Shown here: positions 1 through 5,352 of the stretch, one piece after another
Position numbering within the stretch: position 1 is the stretch's first letter
Layout of the letters: every line of letters starts with the position of its first letter
Source of the DNA: Saprospiraceae bacterium
GTDB taxonomy: Bacteria > Bacteroidota > Bacteroidia > Chitinophagales > Saprospiraceae
Reading direction: 5' to 3'
Length of the DNA: 5,426 bases
NCBI GenBank assembly: GCA_013002475.1
Contig: JABDJM010000269.1
Span: 1 to 5,426, forward strand
The notes under the pieces: generated by a model
What the model was told of the DNA's origin: nothing
Database searches by the model: none
Seen by the model: only the letters and a program-made list of their open reading frames with translations
Position numbers and translations under genes: made by a program

Positions 1-24
1 TCTTAAGGGTTTGACCATTAATAA

Positions 25-414
25 TTAAACTGTTATTTCCACTCTGTTGTTTTCGGGGTCCAAAACAACAGATTCAAAATACCCATCTCCTGTAGTCCTG
101 GGTTTACCAATGACTTTATAGCCTGCACTTCTTAATTCTTTGGTGAGGGTTAAGACACTTTCTTTGCTACCAACAGAAATTGCAAAGTGAACAAGCCCCT
201 GGTGTTGTTTTTCAATTGTATTGAAATTCTTTGGGATCTCCGGGTTATGCATGATTTCTAGGCGAGGGCCACCATCGAAGGATAGGAAATAGGAAGTGAA
301 GTTCTTAGCTGGGTTATGATATTTCTCCCCTGCTTTGGCCCCAAAATAATCTTCGTAGAAGGATCTCATTCCCTCCAGATCTTTAACCCAGATTGCCAGA
401 TGTTCAATTTTCAA
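25..414 (-). CDS. VOC (glyoxalase I-like) metalloprotein, 129 aa, TTG start
   Basis: Small cytoplasmic protein of the vicinal oxygen chelate superfamily, with two beta-alpha-beta-beta-beta halves (about residues 3-57 and 73-128). His5, Glu53, His76 and Glu126 fall at the positions and spacing of the four metal ligands of glyoxalase I (E. coli GloA: His5, Glu56, His74, Glu122). The metal site therefore looks intact, and lyase or isomerase chemistry on a small molecule is plausible; the substrate is unknown. The start must be TTG at 412-414: an in-frame TAA lies four codons upstream (424-426), and the first ATG is residue 16, which would remove His5 and the first strand. There is no Shine-Dalgarno sequence. 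The gene begins 15 bp after the 2H phosphoesterase gene, so it is probably co-transcribed. Family assignment is strong; calling it true glyoxalase I is not justified, since many VOC enzymes share the quartet. Confidence 0.9.
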   Translation of the reverse strand: MKIEHLAIWVKDLEGMRSFYEDYFGAKAGEKYHNPAKNFTSYFLSFDGGPRLEIMHNPEIPKNFNTIEKQHQGLVHFAISVGSKESVLTLTKELRSAGYKVIGKPRTTGDGYFESVVLDPENNRVEITV

Positions 415-429
415 TTGGATGTATTATGG

Positions 430-963
430 TTAATCAACAACAACCCACAATTGCCCATTATGGTGCAATAAGACAGGCTGACTTATTTCAAAAATAGCAT
501 CAATCTCACGATCCTTAAAATAGTCCCAGGCATTCTGAAATTTGGGTTGGAGGTTTTTATGGCCTAGAGTAATATGGGGGTGGTAAGTTTGTCTAATGGA
601 TGCTTTTATACCCAGTTCCTTTAAAGATGCTTTTAGGGGTTTTCTAAGCCTTGTCCATTCATTCTTTTTTTCCACACTAAGGAAAATGACCCTGTCATCA
701 AAATGATCCACCGATCCCGCTTTTCCTGAGAGATCCTCTAACTGATGAGAAGAGCAAAGTTCAACCATGTCCTTCGAAAGGTTGGGGTCGGCACCAAAGG
801 GCGGGATCAGGGTGATATGTGGAGGTGATTTAAGGCTTTGGCAAGCAGCAAACTGTTCACACATTTCCTCCTGCAAAGATCTGACTACCTCTGCAAAATC
901 CCCTTTGACGAGGAGGGCAATGAAAAATAATTTCTTGGTTCCTTTTTCGGGCTCAGGGTTCAT
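430..963 (-). CDS. 2'-5' RNA ligase family protein (2H phosphoesterase), 177 aa
   Basis: Cytoplasmic protein of the 2H phosphoesterase superfamily, the family annotated as 2'-5' RNA ligase (ThpR/LigT-like) and including cyclic nucleotide phosphodiesterases. Both defining H-x-T motifs are present: His49-Ile-Thr51 within SPPHITLIPPF and His130-Ile-Thr132 within YHPHITLGH. In this family the two histidines face each other in a bilobal fold and act as general acid and base on 2',3'-cyclic phosphate or 2'-5' linkages. The protein is near the usual length of about 180 residues, and the 81-residue spacing between the motifs fits one per lobe. The start is ATG at 961-963, 32 bp after the hydrolase gene; the stop is 15 bp before the VOC gene. 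There is no signal peptide. The natural substrate is not known for most members, so the name should be read as a family label. Confidence 0.9.
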   Translation of the reverse strand: MNPEPEKGTKKLFFIALLVKGDFAEVVRSLQEEMCEQFAACQSLKSPPHITLIPPFGADPNLSKDMVELCSSHQLEDLSGKAGSVDHFDDRVIFLSVEKKNEWTRLRKPLKASLKELGIKASIRQTYHPHITLGHKNLQPKFQNAWDYFKDREIDAIFEISQPVLLHHNGQLWVVVD

Positions 964-995
964 GGTTTCAGATTGTTCTCCAAGGTCCAGATCCC

Positions 996-1895
996 CTAGT
1001 TCGGGGCAGGTAAAATCCAGGGGTAGGCTTTCTTAAATCCTTTCACCCAGGTTGCGTGCCAGTGCCCCTCACCAGGCTCAATGTCAGTTTTGATCTGCTC
1101 TCTTTTCATCCCGGCCTTCAATAGGATTTCCTCCATTTTATAAACGCTTTCAACTGTTGGGGTTTCCAGCTCGCCAGCATCAAAATAAATTCTTTGAGAC
1201 TTCAGGGAGTCATTGGTCTCATGAAGATTGTACACTTGTTCATGTACCCAAAATGAAGGGGAAAAAACAATAGCTGCCCCAAAGGTCTCAGGGTAGGTCA
1301 TAAGCATATAATAGGACATCAGACCAGCAAGAGAAGCACCACCTATTATAGTTGATGCAGGGTCCTTTTTAGTTCGAAACCTTTCATCAATCCAAGGTTT
1401 TAGGTCCTTGACAATCCAATCAGCGTGTTTGTCTCCATGGACTACCTTGTCGGAGTAAATTCTGTCCGAAGGAAAAGGCTTGTACTCTACTAATCGATCG
1501 TCAGCATTATAGATCCCAATCACAATCGCATTTTTCCCCTGAGCTACCGCTACAGAGTCCAGTACCTCATCAACTTCCCATTCGGTTCCTTCCTTAATTT
1601 TCTGATCAAATAGAGATTGACCATCCAGAAAATATAATACGGGGTACTCGACTGTGTCCTGGTCATATCCTTCAGGAAGGTATAAGGCCAAAGTTCTTTT
1701 TATATCCAAATACGGAATATGTATAGTGTCCTTTAGGATCTGAACATTTTTCGAAGCGGAATGGTCAAGACCTGCCACCCATTCGCGGTGTATATTTTCT
1801 TCAATTGATCGTTTTATTTTTTTCCCTACAAAGAAGATCAATGCCATTAGTGCAATTATTCCGGTAAGGATCAGGAGTAATTTTTTTGGCTTCAT
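996..1895 (-). CDS. Membrane-anchored alpha/beta hydrolase, esterase-D/enterochelin-esterase-like (Pfam Esterase type), 299 aa
   Basis: Residues 1-5 are basic and about 6-24 form one hydrophobic helix followed by KKIKRS, which fits an uncleaved membrane anchor or a poor signal peptide. The catalytic domain follows (about 50-295). The segment PVLYFLDGQSLFD (85-97) is the family's typical oxyanion-side strand. GGASLAG (185-191) is the nucleophile elbow with Ser188. YFDAGELET (237-245) offers the catalytic acid (Asp239 or Glu242), and GEGHWHATW (275-283) carries the likely catalytic His278 in the family's H-x-E-x-x-W position, with His280 where Glu is usual. The elbow has Ala190 where a GxSxG motif has Gly, so it is GxSxAG. 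Relatives hydrolyse S-formylglutathione, siderophore or acyl esters; the substrate here is unknown. ATG at 1893-1895; no Shine-Dalgarno. First gene of the left block, 187 bp downstream of the GH16 gene. Confidence 0.87.
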   Translation of the reverse strand: MKPKKLLLILTGIIALMALIFFVGKKIKRSIEENIHREWVAGLDHSASKNVQILKDTIHIPYLDIKRTLALYLPEGYDQDTVEYPVLYFLDGQSLFDQKIKEGTEWEVDEVLDSVAVAQGKNAIVIGIYNADDRLVEYKPFPSDRIYSDKVVHGDKHADWIVKDLKPWIDERFRTKKDPASTIIGGASLAGLMSYYMLMTYPETFGAAIVFSPSFWVHEQVYNLHETNDSLKSQRIYFDAGELETPTVESVYKMEEILLKAGMKREQIKTDIEPGEGHWHATWVKGFKKAYPWILPAPN

Positions 1896-1904
1896 TTGAT
1901 TTAC

Positions 1905-2078
1905 ATGTTTTGTTTCCTGAGTGTGGATTTTATCAAGACCAGGATGGTTGCTGAGGAATTCTATAATTGGTATTCCTGTCAGGATGCTCTAATGGATGGC
2001 TGCATATTTCCAAAAGAGAGTATGGACACATGGTTAGGGAATAATCCATTTGCAAAAATGGGAGTCAATGTAAATTAA
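1905..2078 (+). other. Unrecognised 57-codon plus-strand reading frame, possible gene remnant, in the 187-bp gap 1896-2082
   Basis: This is the only open frame of note in the gap between the hydrolase start and the GH16 stop. It runs from ATG at 1905-1907 to TAA at 2076-2078. It could begin earlier at TTG 1896, but an in-frame TAA at 1878-1880 blocks further extension. The part after residue 14 (MVAEEFYNWYS, then KESMDTWLGNNPFAKMG) has a mixed, aromatic-rich composition like folded protein rather than random translation. I recognise no family. Its position is against a normal gene: opposite strand to every neighbour, start abutting the divergent hydrolase start, no visible ribosome binding site, and a stop 4 bp from the convergent GH16 stop. 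It may be the 3' end of a lost gene, or chance. The gap presumably also carries the hydrolase promoter, but I see no convincing -33/-7 pair there. Confidence 0.25.
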
Positions 2079-2082
2079 GAGA

Positions 2083-3474
2083 TCAATTTGAAAAATAAAT
2101 ATTATCAATTAGGACAGTCCCAGCTGTGAAAGACTCATTTTCATCTTTCGGATTCCAAATCGCAAAGGGAATTCTTGTTTCTTGTAGAGGCAGATCCACA
2201 AAGTCTGCCAAAGGAATGGTGTATTCGACAAAACCCATCCCAGCATCGGAAGATGAATAATCGATTAGGAAAACTGGAGCATTAGCCGAAAGGCTTTCTA
2301 ATTTAATCTCTGCGTCTACTAAGGAGTCTGGTTTATGTAAGGAAAAGTGCAAGAACGAATAAGCACTGAGATCCTTTGGGATGTCTAGTTCAATATAGCC
2401 TCCTCCCCAATTACCACCTGGAAATTCGAATACAAGGCTTGAATCTCCATCAATCGAAATATCTGAAGCTGAAACTCCAGGTTCTCCACCACCGCCCCAT
2501 ACGCTTACAGAGGCATTTCCCAAATCAGAGAAGTTGTCCTGAATAGCATATTGGGCAATATTATCTTGAATAATTTCACCTATAGATTCTTCTTCAATTA
2601 CCAGTGGTGGAGCAGTCTTCGCTTCAAAACCATTCTGCGAAAAAACCCTTACGTAATCCACATACATTGATTGTGGAAAGGTGGTGGTATCATCTGGATC
2701 CCCGGGCCAATTGCCACCAACAGCAACATTTAAAATTAGATAAAAGCTTCGGAGAAACTCTTTCATGTCATCTTGGATTCCAACCTGTTGATATTGAATA
2801 CCGTCTAAACTAAAATTTAAGCTTTCAGGAGTCCAATCTAGGCTAAAGACATGATAGGCTTCATGGAAATTTGAACCCAATGCATCACGAGGTTCTTGGA
2901 TCTCTCCATGACGATTTTCATCATTTGTGAAATGGAGCGTTGAATAAATCCTGGCAGGGTCGTGGCCTAACATTTCCATAATGTCAATTTCGCCACAACC
3001 TGGCCATGGAATTTCTGTTACGTTATCTCCAAGCAACCAAATTGCAGGCCAGATTCCCTGGCCATTAGGTAATTTAGCTTTTACATCGATTCTGCCAAAA
3101 CGCATTGAAAAAAGGGATTGGCTGGTTAGTTTAGCGGAAGAATACCCACCAGATCCATCTGATTGTGCTTGAATTTGTAGTACTGAAAGATCCTCATCCG
3201 AAGTAATTCCAGAGTTATCAGAATTTTCAGTGTAAAGTTGGAGTTCACTGTTTCCCCAGCCAGGAGGTAAGCCATAATCAGTCCCATCCCCAGTTTCGTA
3301 ATTCCATTTTGTTGCATCAATTATTTGCTCGTTAAATTCTTCCGACCAAAGGAGAGAATATCCTTCTGGAATCTCAATGGAATCCTCAGAATCCATCTCG
3401 TCATCCTGATTACAGGAAAAGTTGAGTGTCATGGTAACAACAATAAGAGGGAGAAGAAATAACAAGTTTTTCAT
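2083..3474 (-). CDS. GH16 family beta-glucanase (laminarinase-like) surface lipoprotein with C-terminal beta-rich domain, 463 aa
   Basis: Endo-acting glycoside hydrolase family 16 enzyme, most like beta-1,3-glucanases (laminarinases). Numbered from ATG 3472-3474: residues 1-20 are a hydrophobic signal peptide; Cys21 is the probable lipidated residue, with a weak lipobox (LNFSC), followed by NQDDEMDSED, which resembles the Bacteroidota surface-export signal. The GH16 domain spans about 38-278: WPAIWLLGD (142-150), the catalytic motif EIDIME (nucleophile Glu162, Asp164, acid/base Glu167), STLHF, and GNWPGDPDD (254-262). The E-x-D-x-x-E spacing, with its beta-bulge, is the laminarinase form rather than the lichenase E-x-D-x-E. 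Residues about 302-463 form a second beta-rich domain ending FTAGTVLIDNIYF, similar in style to galactose-binding-like carbohydrate-binding modules. A TTG at 3496-3498 would add eight residues; the ATG gives a normal signal peptide with MKN at its start. No SusC/SusD-like gene is nearby. Confidence 0.93.
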   Translation of the reverse strand: MKNLLFLLPLIVVTMTLNFSCNQDDEMDSEDSIEIPEGYSLLWSEEFNEQIIDATKWNYETGDGTDYGLPPGWGNSELQLYTENSDNSGITSDEDLSVLQIQAQSDGSGGYSSAKLTSQSLFSMRFGRIDVKAKLPNGQGIWPAIWLLGDNVTEIPWPGCGEIDIMEMLGHDPARIYSTLHFTNDENRHGEIQEPRDALGSNFHEAYHVFSLDWTPESLNFSLDGIQYQQVGIQDDMKEFLRSFYLILNVAVGGNWPGDPDDTTTFPQSMYVDYVRVFSQNGFEAKTAPPLVIEEESIGEIIQDNIAQYAIQDNFSDLGNASVSVWGGGGEPGVSASDISIDGDSSLVFEFPGGNWGGGYIELDIPKDLSAYSFLHFSLHKPDSLVDAEIKLESLSANAPVFLIDYSSSDAGMGFVEYTIPLADFVDLPLQETRIPFAIWNPKDENESFTAGTVLIDNIYFSN

Positions 3475-3564
3475 AACATTTAACAGGTTAGCAAGCAAAG
3501 ATTAAAAATACAAATATGGCAAAAGGGATATCTTATAATAGTCTTGCCATTATTGGCAGAATGG
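3475..3564 (-). promoter_or_regulatory. 90-bp gap upstream of the GH16 gene: likely promoter region with a small inverted repeat
   Basis: This is the largest gap upstream of the GH16 gene and probably holds its promoter. On the minus strand TTTTG (3524-3520) precedes TAATCTTTG (3504-3496). This resembles the Bacteroidota -33 TTTG / -7 TAnnTTTG arrangement, but the second element has one base too many and the spacing is about two bases short, so it is only a weak candidate. A perfect 5-bp inverted repeat with a 4-base loop, TGCCA-TTAT-TGGCA, sits at 3545-3558, just after the membrane-protein stop. No T-run follows it on the minus strand, so it does not look like a standard intrinsic terminator. 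It could be a small operator half-site pair or chance. Confidence 0.25.
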
Positions 3565-4005
3565 TTAACTTTTTAATGGTTTTGGATTAGCAAGCCCAGC
3601 TCCAAAGCCTGGAAAGAAAAGAGCAAAAGCAAACATGACCAATGGAACCCAAATAACTTCCGGATACACAAAATAAAAAAGGTAAAAGGCCCAAAGAGCA
3701 AACAACAGCGTAATCAAGGAGATCATCCATGTTGGGGCCTGCCTTGCTAACTTGCTCGCTATAAATCCAGCGGCCAGGGCTCCAAGTCCATGTCCAAGCA
3801 GGGTAGCCAGCCATTTAAAAAGGCTGGTTGATTGAACACGTTTTGCCATTATTTCAGGAGTTGAGGGATCCATGAACTCTGCCGGGGTGGGTTGGATGCT
3901 GTTGGCAATAAATCCCACAAGAAAGAACAACAGGTTTCCCAGGGCAACTCCAAGGATTACTGCCAGTGCTAATCTGGCATTTTGGTTCATTGGTTTTTTT
4001 GACAT
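3565..4005 (-). CDS. Hypothetical four-helix integral membrane protein, 146 aa
   Basis: Inner-membrane protein with four predicted helices at about residues 11-34, 62-84, 92-113 and 117-138. Helix 2 has a small-residue face (GHGLGALAAGFIASKLA, 71-87) suited to tight helix packing. The longest non-membrane segment is 35-61, rich in Pro with some acidic residues (QPTPAEF, DPSTPE), between helices 1 and 2. The N-terminus is short and basic and the C-terminus (NPKPLKS) is short. There is no enzyme motif, metal-binding cluster or transporter signature that I recognise, so no function is offered. The start is ATG at 4003-4005; a second in-frame ATG five codons later (3988-3990) is possible. It begins 13 bp after the VOC gene and is probably the last gene of the operon from 5352. 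The next gene is 90 bp away. Confidence 0.85.
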   Translation of the reverse strand: MSKKPMNQNARLALAVILGVALGNLLFFLVGFIANSIQPTPAEFMDPSTPEIMAKRVQSTSLFKWLATLLGHGLGALAAGFIASKLARQAPTWMISLITLLFALWAFYLFYFVYPEVIWVPLVMFAFALFFPGFGAGLANPKPLKS

Positions 4006-4018
4006 AACTGGATGGACT

Positions 4019-4414
4019 TTAAAGTACCTGGACTATCATGATATAGTTGCCGCAGGTATCATCCAGGATGGCCATTTTGGCTCCTGGAACCTCCTTAGGT
4101 TCCGCGCGGAATTCCACTCCCAAACTTACAAGTTTATCATATTCAGCCTGGCAATCATCGACATTGAATTGGGTCCAGGGCATTCCCTTTTCATAAATTG
4201 CTTGCTGGTATACTTTTGAAGGCTCGAAGTGAAGTGGTGCAGGTTCTAGCAAAATTTCCGGTCCATCCGGCTCCTCGGGAGAGACCACTGTAAGCCAACG
4301 ATTTCCTCCTCCTAAGGGAATGTCTTGATTTTTTTGAAACCCTAGTTTCTCAGTGTAAAATTCTAAGGCTTTTTGTTGGTCTCCAACAGGAACGCTTAAT
4401 GTCTTGATTTTCAT
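4019..4414 (-). CDS. VOC family protein lacking the metal quartet, 131 aa
   Basis: Small cytoplasmic protein of the vicinal oxygen chelate (glyoxalase/bleomycin-resistance/dioxygenase) superfamily. The N-terminal half shows the usual strand-helix pattern (VPVGDQQKALEFYTEKLGF, 8-26) with RWLTVVSPE and PEILLEP strands. The C-terminal half has FNVDD, a helix (88-97), then AKMAILDDTCGNYIMIVQ. Where metal-dependent relatives have His at residue 5 this protein has Thr; the third and fourth ligand positions (around 81-83 and 126-129) hold Thr/Gln/Phe and Met/Ile/Val/Gln instead of His and Glu. Only Glu53 could correspond to a ligand. It therefore looks like a non-metal member, as in bleomycin-binding-type or other ligand-binding VOC proteins; the ligand is unknown. 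ATG at 4412-4414; 29 bp after the DUF1801 gene and 13 bp before the membrane protein, so probably co-transcribed with both. Confidence 0.9.
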   Translation of the reverse strand: MKIKTLSVPVGDQQKALEFYTEKLGFQKNQDIPLGGGNRWLTVVSPEEPDGPEILLEPAPLHFEPSKVYQQAIYEKGMPWTQFNVDDCQAEYDKLVSLGVEFRAEPKEVPGAKMAILDDTCGNYIMIVQVL

Positions 4415-4443
4415 TGATCTTGGTTTTGGTCAACAATTAATCC

Positions 4444-4866
4444 TTATAAACCCAGCATGGGAAGCCCTTTGACTTTATGGTAGGTTAAGGCCGCATGTAT
4501 GCAGGCTTTCACTTCCTCTTTGGGAATGTTATCCTTTAAGTTAAAAACAATTGCCCGCTTTCCTTCATAAGTAAATAAGTTCCCAAAGATGCTTTTAAAG
4601 GTGGGCACCAATAGGGAGTTGCAGTTGAAATAGAGGGCATAGTGCTCAGGATTTTTTTCTTTCCAATCCATTCTGAAAGTGCTGCCTTTTTTGGTAACAT
4701 AGCTGGGTTCTCCCCACTTCAAAGTTTCTTCCACGGTTCCGGATCCTTCCAATTTTTTTACAACCTGGAAGATCAGCTTCCTAAGCTTTAGAAGTTTATT
4801 TTTTGGCTTGGTAGGGTAAGCTTCAATGATCGATAATACCTGAGGGTTTTCAATTACTGTAAACAT
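4444..4866 (-). CDS. DUF1801 (YdhG-like) domain protein, 140 aa
   Basis: Small soluble protein matching the DUF1801 family, related to Bacillus YdhG-type proteins. The clearest marks are the N-terminal helix pair (about 6-18 and 23-39), the conserved EETLKWGEPSY segment (46-56), the following strand GSTFRMDWKE (61-70) and the strand YALYFNCN (76-83). The end has YEGKRAIVFNL (100-110) and a C-terminal helix PKEEVKACIHAALTYHKVKG. There is no signal peptide, so it is cytoplasmic. The family is compact and single-domain, and 140 residues is typical. Its biochemical role is not established; a frataxin-like iron-chaperone role has been proposed for some Bacillus members, and nothing here tests that. 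The start is ATG at 4864-4866, 9 bp after the AHSA1 gene, which points to co-transcription. The stop is 29 bp from the VOC gene. Confidence 0.88.
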   Translation of the reverse strand: MFTVIENPQVLSIIEAYPTKPKNKLLKLRKLIFQVVKKLEGSGTVEETLKWGEPSYVTKKGSTFRMDWKEKNPEHYALYFNCNSLLVPTFKSIFGNLFTYEGKRAIVFNLKDNIPKEEVKACIHAALTYHKVKGLPMLGL

Positions 4867-4875
4867 GCGTTAAAG

Positions 4876-5352
4876 TTAAGGGTGCCCATCTGGAAAACTA
4901 TCGCTGGTGAGTTTTAATTCTATGTTATGTTCCAGCCAGGCCTTTGCACCAGCCAACAACATTGCAAATCCACCCATGGAGTCTATCGCAATGGCCATTT
5001 GTGAATCTCCATCACCTGAGAATCCATTATTGCAGATCTTTACCAGAGTAGTATTATCTCCCCGGTCCTCAAATGTCCATTCAACCCTAGAGTCATGTGG
5101 AGCATCACCCCATTCGATTTGAATACGTTTGTCCTCTTCAATAGACATGACATTAACTGGCCCTGAGATATTATACATGTCAAAATAGAATCGATTTGGA
5201 ATTCCCACTTTCAGCGGGCCATCAGATCTTGAAAACCAAAAGTTTGATGTAATGTCCGGATCAATGAATGCCTGGAAGGCATCACGGGCAGGTACCCGGA
5301 TTAGCATTTGTACATTGACAGCCGGAGGATTGTTTAGGGTAAGTGGTTCCAT
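4876..5352 (-). CDS. SRPBCC family protein, AHSA1-like (START-like domain), 158 aa
   Basis: Cytoplasmic single-domain protein of the SRPBCC/START-like superfamily, AHSA1 (activator of Hsp90 ATPase homologue 1-like) branch. The order of elements fits: first strand NVQMLIRVPA (13-22), helix with DAFQAFIDPDITSNFWF (24-40), a strand pair around PLKVGIPNRFYFD (46-58), IEEDKRIQIEW (71-81), then VEWTFEDRGDNTTLVKICNNGF (90-111). A long C-terminal helix, GGFAMLLAGAKAWLEHN (127-143), closes the hydrophobic ligand cavity in this fold. Bacterial members mostly bind small hydrophobic ligands of unknown identity; a chaperone role should not be inferred from the name. ATG at 5350-5352 with no Shine-Dalgarno; the first residues (MEPLTLNNPP) are probably a flexible lead. 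It is the first gene in a likely four-gene operon ending at 3565. Confidence 0.88.
   Translation of the reverse strand: MEPLTLNNPPAVNVQMLIRVPARDAFQAFIDPDITSNFWFSRSDGPLKVGIPNRFYFDMYNISGPVNVMSIEEDKRIQIEWGDAPHDSRVEWTFEDRGDNTTLVKICNNGFSGDGDSQMAIAIDSMGGFAMLLAGAKAWLEHNIELKLTSDSFPDGHP

Noticed and set aside
767..1036. Plus-strand open frame of 89 codons across the 2H phosphoesterase start
   Set aside because: It lies opposite a gene with both H-x-T motifs, has Arg/Ser-rich composition of an antisense frame and no recognisable domain.
2604..2813. Plus-strand open frame opposite the GH16 gene
   Set aside because: It is antisense to well-conserved GH16 sequence; its codons simply mirror that gene and it has no family features.
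2981..3320. Open frames on both strands (2981-3172 plus, 3126-3320 minus) within the GH16 gene
   Set aside because: Both overlap the GH16 catalytic region in other frames and show no protein-like motif.
3496..3524. TTTTG ... TAATCTTTG as a firm Bacteroidota promoter for the GH16 gene
   Set aside because: The -7-like element has an extra base and the spacing is short, so it is kept only as a weak candidate.
3587..3814. Second minus-strand frame inside the membrane-protein gene
   Set aside because: It is a +1 frame image of the four-helix protein; the 146-residue frame has four clean helices and a normal start.
3872..4219. Plus-strand 115-codon frame spanning the membrane-protein and VOC genes
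   Set aside because: It covers two supported minus-strand genes and their 13-bp gap; its hydrophobic run is the antisense image of those genes.
4907..5122. Plus-strand frame opposite the AHSA1-like gene
   Set aside because: It is antisense to a clear SRPBCC protein, Ser/Pro-rich, with no domain.
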